Positions 35,068-47,500 are shown, counted from the stretch's first letter. The stretch: DNA of 64,000 bases from Rhododendron vialii (GCF_030253575.1 NC_080569.1:27587501-27651500); one strand, 5' to 3'. Program-made: numbers and translations. Notes: generated by a model from the sequence alone, not told the origin.

Positions 35068-36060
35068 CTAAATTAGATCAATTTTCAAATTGTTGACAAA
35101 ATCCACAAGATATGGATGATAAACTAAATTAAATTCATCAACACCAAGAAAATAAATCAGCTCCACATTTAAAAACTCTTGCGAAAGTGGAGATTCAGTA
35201 GCAGGGGTGGCACAATCTTGAGTTGAGAGTACTTGATTATTCAGTGCAACTATTGACAATGACTCTTCAAAAGGCATATAACCTAGTGCAACTATAGGCA
35301 ATGACTCCTCAAAAGGCATATAGCCTTCACTAATGACAAGCAGCTCTATTTCCTCTTTTTCTCTCGCATCAGAATCCTTAGGAAGTGGCTCTATTTCCTC
35401 TTTTTCCCTCGCATCAGAATTAATATCCTCTGGAAGCGGCTCTATTTCCTCTTTTTCCCTATCATCAAAATTGGTACCCTCAGAACTTTCAGTTAATTCA
35501 TAAAATTGGAGCTTTTGGGTTAATTTATCTAGGTAATCCCAAGCCTCTTCAGGATTTTTATCCAAAAATTCGTCAATGGACCTAAAATCCACTTGGCATG
35601 GCTTAAGATTTAAACTACGGCAAAAGATAACCAAAAGACTACCAAGCTCACAATTAAAACTCGACCAAGAGAATACGTCAAATTTAAATCGCTCCCAACA
35701 CTGTGACAAAGACTCATCATCTTGTTGAGAGAAATCTGATAGTTCTTGTAAAAGCATATGAGTCTCATATGAGGGATTGAAAGTTTTGAAAAACTGTATT
35801 ACAATCTCACTCCATGTCAATCTTGGACTAAAACAATTAAACCAATCTAGAGCACTATCACGCAAAGATGCTGAAAATGCATGTAAAAGAGCCACTTCAT
35901 CGCTAGCAAAAGCTTCCTCAATGTCATGAATATGCGAAAAAAAAACTCTGAGGCTAAACCATAAAATATAGGCAGTGACACTGGATAATCAAATTGGTTT
36001 GCACAACCTCCATAGCACGTTGCAAAATTGGCCCTTTTTTTTTTGCTTTTCAACAATTTA
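35068..36060 (-). pseudogene. gag of a minus-strand Ty3/gypsy element
   Basis: The 275-codon frame 35068-35895 contains a gag-domain core (ALLHAFSASLRDSALDWFNC, then TWSEIVIQFFKTFNP, then FSQQDDESLSQCWERFK), followed by a Glu-rich repeated region (REKEEIEPLP three times). The N-terminal part, about 35900-36060, is readable in another frame after a slip in a poly-A run near 35940, so the reading frame is broken. No pol domain follows downstream on this strand. It looks like a non-autonomous or truncated element. Confidence 0.7.
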
Positions 36061-36128
36061 AAAAAAAAAAAACTAAAAAGAAAACAAATAAAAAAAATAA
36101 CTACCCGAATTCTTAACACACATTACCG

Positions 36129-36145
36129 TCCCCGGCAACGGCGCA
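36129..36145 (-). promoter_or_regulatory. tRNA-Asp-type primer-binding site
   Basis: The minus strand reads TGCGCCGTTGCCGGGGA, one base short of the TGGCGCCGTTGCCGGGGA site typical of Athila/Tat-group gypsy elements. It lies between the LTR on the right and gag on the left, fixing the orientation. Confidence 0.75.
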
Positions 36146-36154
36146 AAAAATACT

Positions 36155-37258
36155 TGACGATTTCCCAGTCCTAAATTAATGGGTTGCCCCAAGCGTATAG
36201 GGCGGAGACCGACGTAGCATAATATCCGGTAAGATCAGAGTCGAATCCACAAAGACAGTGATGTGTGCTGACTAAAAACTCGGATTGTTACTAATTTAAC
36301 GGGCTCTTAGGTAGCCACCCCTTGTCGTTTTGATTGATTAATTAACTAATACTAACAGAAAACTTGCTCAAATGATTAAAAAGAGAGGCACGGTCAAAGG
36401 AAATCCGGCGCTCACTACCCAATCAGAATCCACTCTCTTTTCAAGGTTCTAAAAACGGTTAAATTTAGGGAGAATTGAAAACTCCGAAGGATGCGAATCC
36501 TAAGGTTGCCGGTCCCGTACATAGCGGCGAATAGGTTTTGGTCCCCCGTTCCCGCTCACATGAGTTCCGGCAATGCCTCGGATTGTCCAACGGACGTAGT
36601 TTTCACCAACTAAATTTATTAAATTAAATTAATGCACGAAAAAGTTGCAAGATGAATCCTAATTGGGTCGCGACGCACCTTTATCCAGCAACCAAATCTC
36701 AGATAAACTACTCACTCATTATTAAAAATAAAAGAAATAAAACCCTAGAATTAATCATGCTTCTATTGCAGAGAAAGAAAATAAACGGAAGATAACAACT
36801 AATTGAATATCAATGAACAGCTTTAATTAAGAACAGAAATTAAAACGTTACTAGAATGCGAATAATTGAACAAAGCTTCAAAACTTGAAAGAAAAAGAAA
36901 ACATTAAAACCAATATGTGCCGCAGCCCGTCCCGTATTCTTCCGTCTGCAACTTTTTCCCAAAAGCTGCCGAAGACCCTTCTGAAGCCAGTTGGTCAACT
37001 GCTTATATAGGGATTGAGGATTTAAATTACACAAAGGCCCTTTGCACTTTATGAAATAATAAATCAACCATTCAATTTTGAACCATTTCATATTTTAACT
37101 CCAAACTTCATTAAAATCTTCTTTTTATCCAAAGTCTTGGACAACGGGCTCGAGCAACCTATAAACATAAAAACACATAATAAAAATCAGTTAACAAATA
37201 TAAATGAATAACAAATGTAGTTTGGAGGGCCAAAATATGTATATTTTGGCACTTATCA
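36155..37258 (-). mobile_element. 5' LTR of the minus-strand gypsy element
   Basis: On the minus strand it begins TGATAAGTGCCAAAATATAC at 37258 and ends ...GTCA near 36155, just before the primer site; about 1.1 kb. Its right edge abuts reverse-transcriptase sequence of another element at 37259, so it inserted into that element. The partner LTR is not in the window. Confidence 0.7.
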
Positions 37259-37261
37259 GAA

Positions 37262-39563
37262 GAACATGAGAAACATTTAAAGATAGTGTTGGAAACTCTC
37301 AGAGAGAAGAAGTTGCATGCTAAAATTAAGAAATGTAAATTTTGGCTTACTAGTATTGCTTTCCTTAGCCATGTTGTATCAAAGGATGGTATTTCGATGG
37401 ATCCAAAAAATGTTGAAGCAGTGATGAATTGGCCCAGACCCACTACAGTGACAGAGATTCAGAGTTTCTTGGGGTTAGTAGGCTACTTTCGTAAGTTTGT
37501 AAAGGATTTTTCAAAAATAGCATTGCCTATGACAAGATTGATGCAAAAACATGTTGCATTTAAGTGGAGTGACGAATGTGAGCAAAGTTTTCAAGAGCTG
37601 AAACATCGACTTGTTACGGCCCCAGTGTTAACTATTCCTTCAGGTTTAGGTGGGTTTGTAATCTACAGCGATGCATCACATAAGGGATTGGGTTGTGTGC
37701 TAATGCAAAATGATAAGGTGGTTGCTTGTGCCTCTCGACAACTGAAGCCATATGAGAGAAACTATCCTACACATGATCTAGAGTTGGCAGCAGTGATTTT
37801 TGCTTTGAAAATTTGGAGACATTATTTGTATGGTGAGACATGTCAAATTTTCACGAATCATAAGAGCCTAAAGTACTTATTTACGCAAAAGGAGTTAAAT
37901 TTGAGACAAAGAAGATGGTTGGAGTTGATGAAAGATTATGACTTGAGCATAAATTATCACCCCGGTAAAGCTAATGTGGTCGCTGATGCCTTAAGTAGGA
38001 AGTCTTCGGGAAGTCTAGCTTATTTGATTACCTCGCAGCCCAAATTGATTAAAGAGCTAGAAGAGTTGGAGATTGAAATGGTTACACATGAAAGAAGTGC
38101 TATTTTTATGAGTTTGACCATTCATCCTATTTTGCTTGAGCAAATTAAGTTAGCTCAAAAAGAAGATGAAAGTCTGATAAATATTTGTAAAGAGATGGGT
38201 AAAGGTAAGAGGTCCGATTTCTCGATTCAAGGAGACATATTGAAATTCTGTGAGAGAATATGTGTACCCAATAATGCAGATGTCAAGAAGCGACTTTTAG
38301 AAGATGCACATAACTCACGATTTGCAGCCCATCCAGGATGTACCAAAATGTACCAAGATTAGCGGGAATTGTATTGGTGGCCAGGCATGAAAATGGAAAT
38401 AGCAGATTATGTGTCGTGGTGTTTACCATGTCAACAAGTCAAGGCCAAACATCAAAATCCAACTGGGTTGCTTTAGCCTTTGTCTATTCCGGAATGGAAG
38501 TGGGAGCATATAGCTATGGACTTTGTTGTGGGATTGCCAAGAACTCCAAACGGTAATGATTCCATTTGGGTGATTGTGGATCGGTTAACTAAATCTGTAC
38601 ATTTTCTACCTATGGCGATAACTTTTTCATTGTAGAAACTTGCATTGTTATATATTAAGGAGATCGTTCGATTGCATGGTGCTCCGTTATCTATTGTGTC
38701 GGATAGAGATCCGAGATTTGTATCAAGATTTTGGAAAAGTTTGCAAAAGGCTATGGGTTCGGAGTTGAGGTTTAGTACAACTTTTCATCCACAATCTGAC
38801 GGGCCAAGTGAGAGGACAATCCAAACACTTGAAGATATGCTTCGAGTATGTGTACTAGATTTAAAGGGAAGTTGGGAAAGGCATTTGCCATTGGTGGAAT
38901 TTGCGTACAATAATAGCTTTCACTCGAGCATTGGAATGGCACCTTTTGAAGCATTGTACGGAAGACGTTGTAGAACTCCTGTTTGTTGGACGGAAGTGGG
39001 AGAAAGGAAGTTGATTGGGCCAGAGTTGGTAAAGACTACCACAGATAAGATCAAGTTGTTTCAACAAAGATTGCAAACCGCACAAAGTAGACAAAAGAGC
39101 TATGTTGACAATCGACGGAGGGATTTAGAGTTTCAGGTTGGGGATCACGTGTTCCTTAAAGTGTCACCAAAAAGGGGAGTTTATCGTTTTGGGACGCAGG
39201 GAAAGTTAAGTCCTAGATACATTGACCTATTTGAAATATTAGAACGAATTGGACCGGTAGCTTATCGACTTGCATTACCTCCAGGATATATTGGCGAATG
39301 TGCATAATGTTTTTCATGTATCTATGTTGAAGAAGTATGTATATGATCCAAGTCATGTTTTGGAATATGAGCCATTGGAAATTCTTGATGACGTGAGTTA
39401 TGTTGAGCAACCGGTTGAGATTTTGGACTGACTAGATCAAGTATTGAGAAACAAGACGATCCCTTTGGTGAAAGTACTATGGAGAAATCATCTCGTGGAG
39501 GAAGCTACATGGGAAAGAGAGGACGAGGTTCGAGAGAAATATCCTCATTTATTTGAGATCTAA
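37262..39563 (+). pseudogene. Chromovirus (Tekay/Del-like) pol: RT end, RNase H, integrase, chromodomain-like tail
   Basis: 37286-38362 carries the end of reverse transcriptase ([20 protein letters not shown]), the thumb, RNase H ([17 protein letters not shown], and [17 protein letters not shown]) and the start of the integrase zinc finger. Stops near 38360, 38477 and 38634 interrupt the frame. The integrase core follows (SDRDPRFVSRFWKSLQKAMG; TTFHPQSDGPSERTIQTLED). A frameshift near 39300 leads into a tail ending WRNHLVEEATWEREDEVREK, typical of chromodomain-bearing plant gypsy elements. The first half of reverse transcriptase, protease and gag are missing, cut by the minus-strand element at 37258. 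Confidence 0.85.
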
Positions 39564-39589
39564 GGTACGCTAGTTTGGGGACCAACTCT

Positions 39590-39606
39590 TTTAAGGGGGG
39601 GAAGAA
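39590..39606 (+). promoter_or_regulatory. Polypurine tract
   Basis: The purine run aagggggggaagaa lies immediately before the TG of the 3' LTR. Confidence 0.75.
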
Positions 39607-40187
39607 TGTAACACCCAAGATGTTTAATTATGCTAATTATGCTTATTTAAGTTAATCATAGATGTTAAATTATGTGGCTTTAAGTGCTTACGTGTCCTTT
39701 ATGTGCTATGTGACACACACAAATTATGTTTGAACTATATGCCATGTATATGATTTATGTGTTATGAGTCAAATTTCCTAAGACAAAATATAGAGATTCA
39801 TAAAACAAGGTTATGGGTCAATGTGAAAATATTATTGAGTCCTTATTTGAAGAGAATGTTATGTGAGGGTTCATTTGATAATTAGATCACCCCTTTTCTA
39901 GACAATTCCATACTTAGAAGAAAGAAAAAAAAATCGGCTCCCACTCTCTCATTCTTCCAACGTTCTTTCTCTCTCTCTCCTCTCACGAAAAAAATCAAGA
40001 AGTCTTCCCATCTTCTACTTCTAGGGTTTCGGTTCTAGGGTTCAATCAAGTTCTTGGAGCAAGATTCAATCTCAAATCCATCTCTCACCCAAGTGTTTGA
40101 AGCTCTCTCAATCCACGATTTAAACCTAAAAGAGGTAAGTTTTCTTGTAGTGAGTTTGAAGAGAAATCTGTCCAGAGATTTCTTGTA
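39607..40187 (+). mobile_element. 3' LTR of the chromovirus-like element, truncated
   Basis: It begins TGTAACACCCAAGATG right after the polypurine tract. At 40188 the sequence switches to the GLR 3' flank (gtttataattattatacttg), with no clear CA end, so the LTR is probably truncated at its right side. Confidence 0.7.
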
Positions 40188-40834
40188 GTGGTTTATAATT
40201 ATTATACTTGTACACTTAGAAGCTCTGTGATTAAATATGTTATTTATTGTACACTTCTGCATTCTTTTTGTGTATATGCATGTTTTAAAATGACGATGAT
40301 GCTAGAAATTCCTAAACTAGAATATAAGAAGGCCTTCAGCGGCTTAACACCCACTTGGCCGGTCACAACTTCCAGGGTCGGTTTTGGGTTGTGACAAGAG
40401 GCATGCACGAAAAGAGACAGAGATATTGACGTGTTGGTAGTTTCACATTAAAACATTCACACGATACTCACGGAGAAATCCTCTCCCCAGAACATTTATA
40501 AACAGGATAATATTTGCTCCTTGATTTCCAACAGCCAAGTAAAATGGCTGTCCTTTAATTGCCATTGACAATAAAATAAGCTGAAGATGAGAGCCTCCCA
40601 AATACATCCATATGCCCAGACGTGTTGCTATCATAATCAAGCACCAGTAATATTATTAGAAGAAATTATTAGTGTTAAAATATGCAAAATATCCAACATG
40701 TATAGTTTTCAAGTTGAATCTTAGCTTTGATGGATACAAAGGAATTTGCAGTACAAAATAGATGTCTACTATAACGGCTTTGTAGTCTTGGAGATGACAG
40801 TTAGCATTGTTCATTACAAGGTTACAGTACTCTC
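40188..40834. repeat. Duplicated 3' flank of GLR unit 5
   Basis: Nearly identical to 7792-8440. It holds the twin of the exon-like segment on the minus strand at 40443-40640, which here keeps an open frame of 65 codons. It is separated from GLR copy 5 by a copia insertion. Confidence 0.75.
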
Positions 40835-41076
40835 TGCTAGAATTAAGGATTTGATATTGCTAGAATTAAGGATTTGATATGGTCAATATCCTTAATTCAG
40901 TAAGTATTTTTTGTTTTTTTCCTTAATAATTATAGGACATTTCCCTATATTCTTATTCTTTCCTTGTAAATGTTTGTACTATATATATTGTAGAACTATA
41001 ATGAATGAAATATCAGAAAATTATTCAACAAATGGTTGGCTTTTTACTCCTCCAAGTCACAAGGTTTCCCCCTACA

Positions 41077-42932
41077 TGTCACGCCCCAAAATGAGAAGTG
41101 ACCAGCCATGAACCACAAGACCAAAGCTCGTAGAACATGCAGCCTAAAAAGAAATTTAATTAAAACTCTCAAGCCTCCAAATAGACAATCATTATTATTT
41201 TTTTATTCAGAACATTCCCAACCAATAACTTAAACCAACTGGATCCAGTCAAAAGCATGGGGAATAAACATCCCATGAACCAATCAATATCCATGAAACA
41301 ACAATAATAAAGAGGATTCAAATATTAGACAAAAATGTTTTCAAAAGCGGAAGCAATAAAAAAAAAATACTAAGCTAGGATGAGACACCCTAAGGAGGTC
41401 AACAAACGGAATCCCCGAGATGCCGCCAGAGTCCTTGCCTAACTTCCCAACTTGCTTGAAAAAGAAGTTGGAATAAATCCGTCAGCTGACGAGCTCAGTG
41501 AGTAGCAAAGCATGTATAATAATACAGTCCTAAAACTTGGCTAAAAATAAATTATCACGTTAACATATTTTGGCATACAAAGGTGTGCATCAAACGAACA
41601 AATTTGGCCATAAATCATTTACCAATAAATCTCAATGGTGATCACAAATCAATCTCCAACAACAATGGGGAACCACAACCAATATCGATAGAACCAAATG
41701 CCAGTGAATAAGTGTCTCATAATTGGATCCAATATCGTATCTTAGAGTCACCACGAGTAGGCAGCCCGTGGAACTTTTCCCGAAGAACGACCCGGCAAAA
41801 GAAAGCCGTTGAGCATTAGAGTCACCGGCCTAACCCGGTCTCTTCTCTAATGGCCAGAGTCATCCGCACACAGAGGATTAATTTCCCTGGACTTTCCAAA
41901 ATATGTTCCCAACAATATCCGTAAAGTTCTCACCAAAAAGATTTATTCGAACAATAAAAGATTTCACCAAATATTTTCCCGCATGCTGATTTAATTAACC
42001 AAATAAACAATTATGGGTTTCCAATTCCAATCATAAAATCTTCTAAACAATAATTTAAGGGACACGGGGAAGTTCGAAATTACGTAACATGCTTAACCAC
42101 TTACCTGAGCCAAAAAAATAATGCGACTCGAACCACGCAAAACGAGCCTAACTTGAACCAAGAACAATACGGAATGACAAATTATTCAAAATTTAGAACT
42201 GACTCGACAAATTAAGAATATAAGATACTATTAAACTTCCTAATCTCACCCAACTCCTAAATTATTATCACAACAGTAGCCACTAAATTACTAAACCTCA
42301 TTTTCAACTCCAAACCTTCAGTAACCACCAACCTTGAAATCTCAAACCCCATGCACCCAATCCACGTGCAAACACCACCGCACACTCGGATCCACTTACT
42401 GTATAAGAACAACAGCACATGTACACCTATCCATCTCTCTCTCTTTCAACACAAAATACAATTTAACTAATTTACCCAATTTAAGTCCATGCATCCTATT
42501 GCTATGAGAAGAGGCGGATGGCAGAAACGAGAGAGATGAGAGTATATTATTACCTTGAAAGAACCCCAGTAAAATCCTTTTTCGAAGTTCGACGGCTGCT
42601 CTCAAAAAATCAGAACTCTTCTCAATGTTCTTCAAAAAAAATAACCCTAACACCGTATGTATGTATGTTTATATATCGGCACTCGTAAGTTAATAACACT
42701 ACACATTCACACACGTTTCCCCTAAATACAACGGACGACTAAATAGAGTATCTAATTACGATACAAAACTAGTTACTAAAATTGATTAAACTTATACCCT
42801 CAAAACTATAATAATAACAACTATGCCCATAGTGCACGTAAAATAAATAATTAGGATCTGACCACAACACCCAATTAAGAAGTGGCTCGTAAAATTAATT
42901 TAATAAAATAAAAAAAATGTTAGGTCGTAACA
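41077..42932. mobile_element. Large solo LTR nested in the copia element
   Basis: It begins TGTCACGCCCC, ends GGTCGTAACA, is 1856 bp long, and is flanked by an exact 5-bp duplication, ctaca (41072-41076 and 42933-42937). Joining its flanks restores the copia RNase H sequence on the minus strand. No coding sequence is seen. The termini suggest a gypsy-type LTR. Confidence 0.85.
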
Positions 42933-43045
42933 CTACAAAAGTAAAGTATCCTAACGTAGATTTTTTGTAGTTTGCCAAAATAAGAAATAACGGAACCTCC
43001 ATTTTGATGAACAGAAATTACCTCACAGTGTAGTTGATAAACCTT

Positions 43046-43320
43046 TTATGCATCCCGATCAACAGAATATGTCTGTTTAACCACCTCCCATATCTCTTTC
43101 GCCGTAGCCAATCGAAGAAAGAGATCACGGATATCCTTTGTCATCGCATCAAATAACCATGATTTGACCAAGCAGTTTTCATCTTCCAATGCTTCATATT
43201 CCTCCGATTTAACATCTGTTGGAGCAGCCTTAGTACCCGAAATAAAACCCCAATGTTTTCTCCCATGGATTTTATTTTGAGCATTCAAAGACCACTCAAC
43301 ATAATTGATACCATCAAGCG
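43046..43320 (-). pseudogene. Copia gag fragment
   Basis: The minus strand reads SLNAQNKIHGRKHWGFISGT, then YEALEDENCLVKSWLFDAMT, then RLATAKEIWEVVKQTYS, a gag-polypeptide of the plant copia type (UBN2-like). It has no start codon of its own and ends in a stop at about 43046. It belongs to the rearranged copia element. Confidence 0.75.
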
Positions 43321-43572
43321 GTTACAGAGTGATTCGAGAAGAAGTTTCCTGCATATGAAACCCAGTCAATGTAGTAGTAGATTCGGTTTTTTTTTAGAGA
43401 CATCACCACTTATTTCAGTCATAGTGTTTACTCTAGTCATAGTGATAATACACTTAAAAAAAAAATTGGAGCGGAATAGTAAGAACAAAAACAACAATTG
43501 TGAATACAGGACCAAACTTCAATTCCTAAGGTAAAGTAAAGGAGATTGAAGGAGGCTCTAGTATTTTTTCTT

Positions 43573-44023
43573 ATCTCAACGGAAATACATTTTTGATTTG
43601 TTAACTGAAACAGGTATGCTTGGATGTAAGCTTGCAAATACTCCTATTGAACAAAATCATAAATTGTTCCATTGTTTGAATGCAACTTCTACTGATAAAG
43701 CAAGGTATCAAAGACTTGTGGGGAAATTGATTTATTTGTCCCACACTAGGCCAGATATTGCTTATTCAGTATGTGTAGTGAGCTAGTTTATGCATGATCC
43801 TTGTAAACCTTACATGGATGTCGTGGAAAGTATATTGAGGTATTTGAAGTCTACTCTAGGTAAAGGGTTATTGTTCTCCAAGAATAATCACTTGAAGGTA
43901 GAATGTTACACTAATGCCGATTGGGCTGGTTCAGCTATTGACAGAACATCTATGTCAGGATACTTTACTTTTGTAGGGGGAAACCTTGTGACTTGGAGGA
44001 GTAAAAAGCCAACCAATTTTTGA
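43573..44023 (+). pseudogene. Copia reverse transcriptase end and RNase H fragment
   Basis: SQRKYIFDLLTETGMLGCK opens the piece. It continues through YQRLVGKLIYLSHTRPDIAY and into RNase H (CYTNADWAGSAIDRTSMSGY), then stops at WRSKKPTN where the inverted LTR begins. A TAG near 43784 replaces the usual Gln (VVS*FMHDP). The fragment is too short to be functional. Confidence 0.8.
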
Positions 44024-44214
44024 ATAATTTTCTGATATTTCATTCATTGCAGTTCTACAATATATATATAGTACAAATGTTTACAAGGAAATAATAAGAA
44101 TACAGGGAAACATCGTATAATTAAGGAAGAAAATAAAAGTACTTATTGAATTAAGGATATTGACCATATCAAATCCTTAATTCTAGCACTATCTACCGGA
44201 CACAATCTACGTTT

Positions 44215-47200
44215 TTAGCTCATTTCATTTTCAGGCACTACCCGAGGGGAGGATGGACATCTCCATGGACTTCTAATCTCAGCATTCATCAAGTAACGTG
44301 CAACTCTAACCATCTTGACCGAAACGCTCTCATTACTTGCATTCACATCAGCCACTTGAGATGAGTGATGACGGCAGTAGTTCCTTAGTAAGTGCCCAAG
44401 GAATAGGAGAAAACAAACAGAGGAAGTGCCAATAGAGCAGAGGAATAGGCCCCAGAAGCTTCGGAGGCTCAAGCTATCAACGTTCTCCTCCGTCGTACTC
44501 TCCGTCATATTCTGATAAGATTTTAAACACACTTTGTTGGGAGTTAACCACTTATCTTCTAGCCTTTTCAGAGTCCCGTCCTCTGAGAGTTCGAGAATGG
44601 CTTCTGATACATTAGCAACTAATGAAGAACCTTTTTGGAACATCTGCATAGAAGCATGAATGAGGATATATTTATATTAGAGGTTTGTGCATGTTCCTAT
44701 TTGTAATCATCAAGTACTATGAAAGAAAAGGAAAAGAAACGCGAAAAAAGAAAAAGAAAAAGACTAGTGCATGTTCAATACTCACAAAGCCAAATCCTCC
44801 AAATCTGTGTGTGGTTCCAATGACGGTAAATTTCCTGCAATGTCTATTGACAAAAACTTTGGCATAAGGGATCTCAAGAAACGCTACCGAGATATTGTCG
44901 GCCTCAAACTCCCGCAGATACTCATCCCCATCGTTGATGAGACTTACATTCTTGTAGTTAAGCACATCTCGAACGTAATTGCGCATGAATGGACTATTAT
45001 CACAACCGACTTTTGATGGAGACCAGAGTTTCGGTCGGAGTCTTGAGATTGTGAGCATCGACGTGAGGTTAGCGGTGTAGCTTTGGGTTAAGACCACTGC
45101 CAGAAAAAGCCACACCACCACCACAATCCGAGCATAGTTGCTTTGAATCTTCTCCCCTGCACAATTAACATAGGAAACTTTTCTTTCCGAGGATAGTTGC
45201 CCTGGTTCCGCTAACCAAAATAAGTATTTATTTTTTAAATTAAAGGTGATGTATTGTGAGAGAATAATCTATTTCGTAAAATAAAAAATAAATACTTAAA
45301 AATAAGAACTTTAGCAGAACGGGGCTATTTAGTTAAAAACGGTATCCATAACAGATTTCTTAGTGGTTTTTACTCCCTCTGGCCCTTTTTTAGAAGTTCA
45401 CTGCATTAATTTCTGCGTGCTATTTTCAATAGCTTATATCTCTCGACGTATGTTATATTTTATGTTTTTAAAATCATTGTTTTATAAAATAAGGTGAAAG
45501 TACACGGAGACTCCCTCAATTATCACTTTTTCTCACAGAGACCCACTAACATTTAAACCGCCCATATTACAAATAATTTTTTTTATAATCGAATGTCCGG
45601 GCCAACTTGTGCGCACCTCGACTAACATTTAAAACCGCTCATATTACATATTTTTAAGAATATACGTTGAGAGTTATAAGCAATTGAAAATGGATCGCAG
45701 AACAATAGTAGACATTTAAAAAGGAACAGAGAGAGTAATAAATTGATGGTGCGTCACCATTGATTGGATATGCGTAAACTCGTATGTTTACGTTACACCC
45801 GTATAGAAATTAATCTCGTTATATATGTACTTACTGTGAGCAAGGAAGAGTGAAGAGAAGGTGAACCAAAGAGCATTTCCGAGTTGATCATTCCACGGAC
45901 CACTGAAATCTGGATTGGACCGATGTTCGACGAACCAAACTATAAGCATAGTGTAGACCAAAACAGCCGCTGTAGCCAACCACATTCCCAGAGTGAAAGG
46001 CTCCAGGAAAATCCACGCCTTCGGGCTGGGCTTCACCGGCACTACCATTGACACGCCCGACTCTGTAAACGGTACGGTGAATTCCACTTTCTTCGATCGG
46101 TTTGCTAATATTGTTATATCGCCTACGGCAGCGCAATAAGTCTTCCATATTTACATGCACACGTACACAGAGCATGTGTTAAACAAGAAATTTAAGGAAC
46201 CAGAAATGTATAATTAATGAAGAAGTAATTCAGTCCTACTCTGTAGCACATCATTTTCGATAGTTTTTCTTGTTTGATAACTGGATCTCCAGGCTAGACC
46301 TCAACTAATTCTGGACTCTTGTACGTAGTTAATGACCGGGCAGACTCTAAAGTGGTCCAAAAGTTTCGAATGTTTGGCTTCCGAGAGATTTGAACATGCG
46401 AGGATAACAAGCACTTGGGGTTCATTCTCGAAATTTTTTTGGGTAACTCATTCTCGATAAATTGTTACTAATAGAGAGATTTGTTTGCAAAGAATCTATT
46501 ATATGAAATGTCACCGTCCCAGTATTTTGAATGGATTACTCTGTAAACATTCCTGGATCCATAACTTATAACCAAACTGAAAAAGGAACATAAAAGAGAA
46601 GTGCTATAACACCGGGTATAGTGAGTGTTTACGAAAATTTATTTTTGCTGATTTTGAGTTTCTAGCTTTTCAAAATCACCACAAATTCTAGATATAGATT
46701 CTCGGATTTTACAGATTTTAAAAACCTAAAAAATAAATGAAATTTTCATCATTCCAAAGCTTGGTTTGGGCAACTTTTGGAGCTTTTTGGATAAAATTTT
46801 ACATTTTAAGTTTTATATAAGCTGATTTTTAGCTTTTTGAAGTAAACACAACAAGTTTCTACTGTAACTTAATCATAATTTCACAGTTATGGTAAACATG
46901 TTATCTGCTTCTACAAAATTCTAAAATCTAGAATATGCAGCAGAATCCAAAGCTAGAATCTAAAATCTGTATCCACAGCTATCGAAAACATACCCATAAT
47001 CTCCTTATTTGCATAATATTTTGCATAGAAGTTCATAACATTTTTACAAAAATTCAAATCATCAAGATTATTGAATCTCATTACATATGTATATCAGTAT
47101 TACTCATTCAAGGTTGATATTATGAAAACTATGTTCAAATGGTCGAAGAGAGATAGATTACCTTGTTGGCTACACTATTAACTAATTCATCATACGGCCC

Positions 47201-47500
47201 ACTGAACTCCACAAATTTATAAGGCCTTTCACTACCCAATATCCTTCGAGCCACTTGAAAAACTTCAATGCAGAAACCGGAGTAATCCCTCTCGTCTTGA
47301 TTCTTAGAATTACTTATCTTCAGAAAGTTATCAAAAGAGGCTTTGACTGGAACTCCAATTATCAATGTGTGATTCTTCTCTTCTGTACATTCACCTTCAA
47401 CAACAGAGACTTGAGAGAGAGTAAGAAGGAATGATATGAACAGTACTAGTATTGGGATGAACAAGAAGGTTGGTTTTGTGGTAGAGCGGAGGGAAGGCAT
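44215..47500 (-). CDS. Glutamate receptor-like channel lacking the amino-terminal domain (GLR copy 5)
   Basis: Four exons join in frame: 47162-47500, 45835-46141, 44786-45156 and 44215-44643, encoding 481 residues. Donors are gtaatc, gtaagt and gtgagt. The signal peptide is about 1-35. S1 starts near residue 44 (LIIGVPVKASFDNF) and continues in exon 2 (VGDITI, NRSKKVEFTVPF). M1 is about 164-183, the pore loop about 200-215 and M3 about 226-252, with SYTAN at 241-245. S2 contains FLEIPYAKVFV, and M4 is about 402-424. Gating and ligand-pocket motifs of plant GLRs (closest in wording to clade 2) are kept, but the 350-400-residue amino-terminal domain is absent and exon 1 starts S1 directly after the signal peptide. 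The frame has no defects, making this the best candidate for a working gene. A Mutator-like element lies 240 bp upstream. Confidence 0.88.
45373..45735. mobile_element. Stowaway-like MITE in GLR copy 5 intron 2
   Basis: Orthologue of 9918-10329, with ctccctct and gagagag ends and TA flanks. Confidence 0.65.

Larger units (their letters stand above)
40835..44188. mobile_element. Rearranged copia element with inverted LTRs
   Basis: The outer ends are inverted copies of one LTR: TGCTAGAATTAAGGATTTGA reading right at 40835 (its first 23 bp duplicated) and its complement ending at 44188. The flanks ctctc and ctatc are a near-perfect target duplication, and copy 1 (near 8439) has no insertion there. 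Both LTRs are joined to the same point in the RNase H coding sequence (...WRSKKPT), in opposite orientations. Gag lies on the minus strand and RT/RNase H on the plus strand. This is an inversion-type rearrangement, for example self-integration or recombination between nested elements. A solo LTR is nested inside. Confidence 0.7.

Noticed and set aside
40130..40190. Two cttgtagtg strings resembling CACTA termini
   Set aside because: No subterminal repeats nearby, and both lie in the tail of the chromovirus-like LTR; likely chance.
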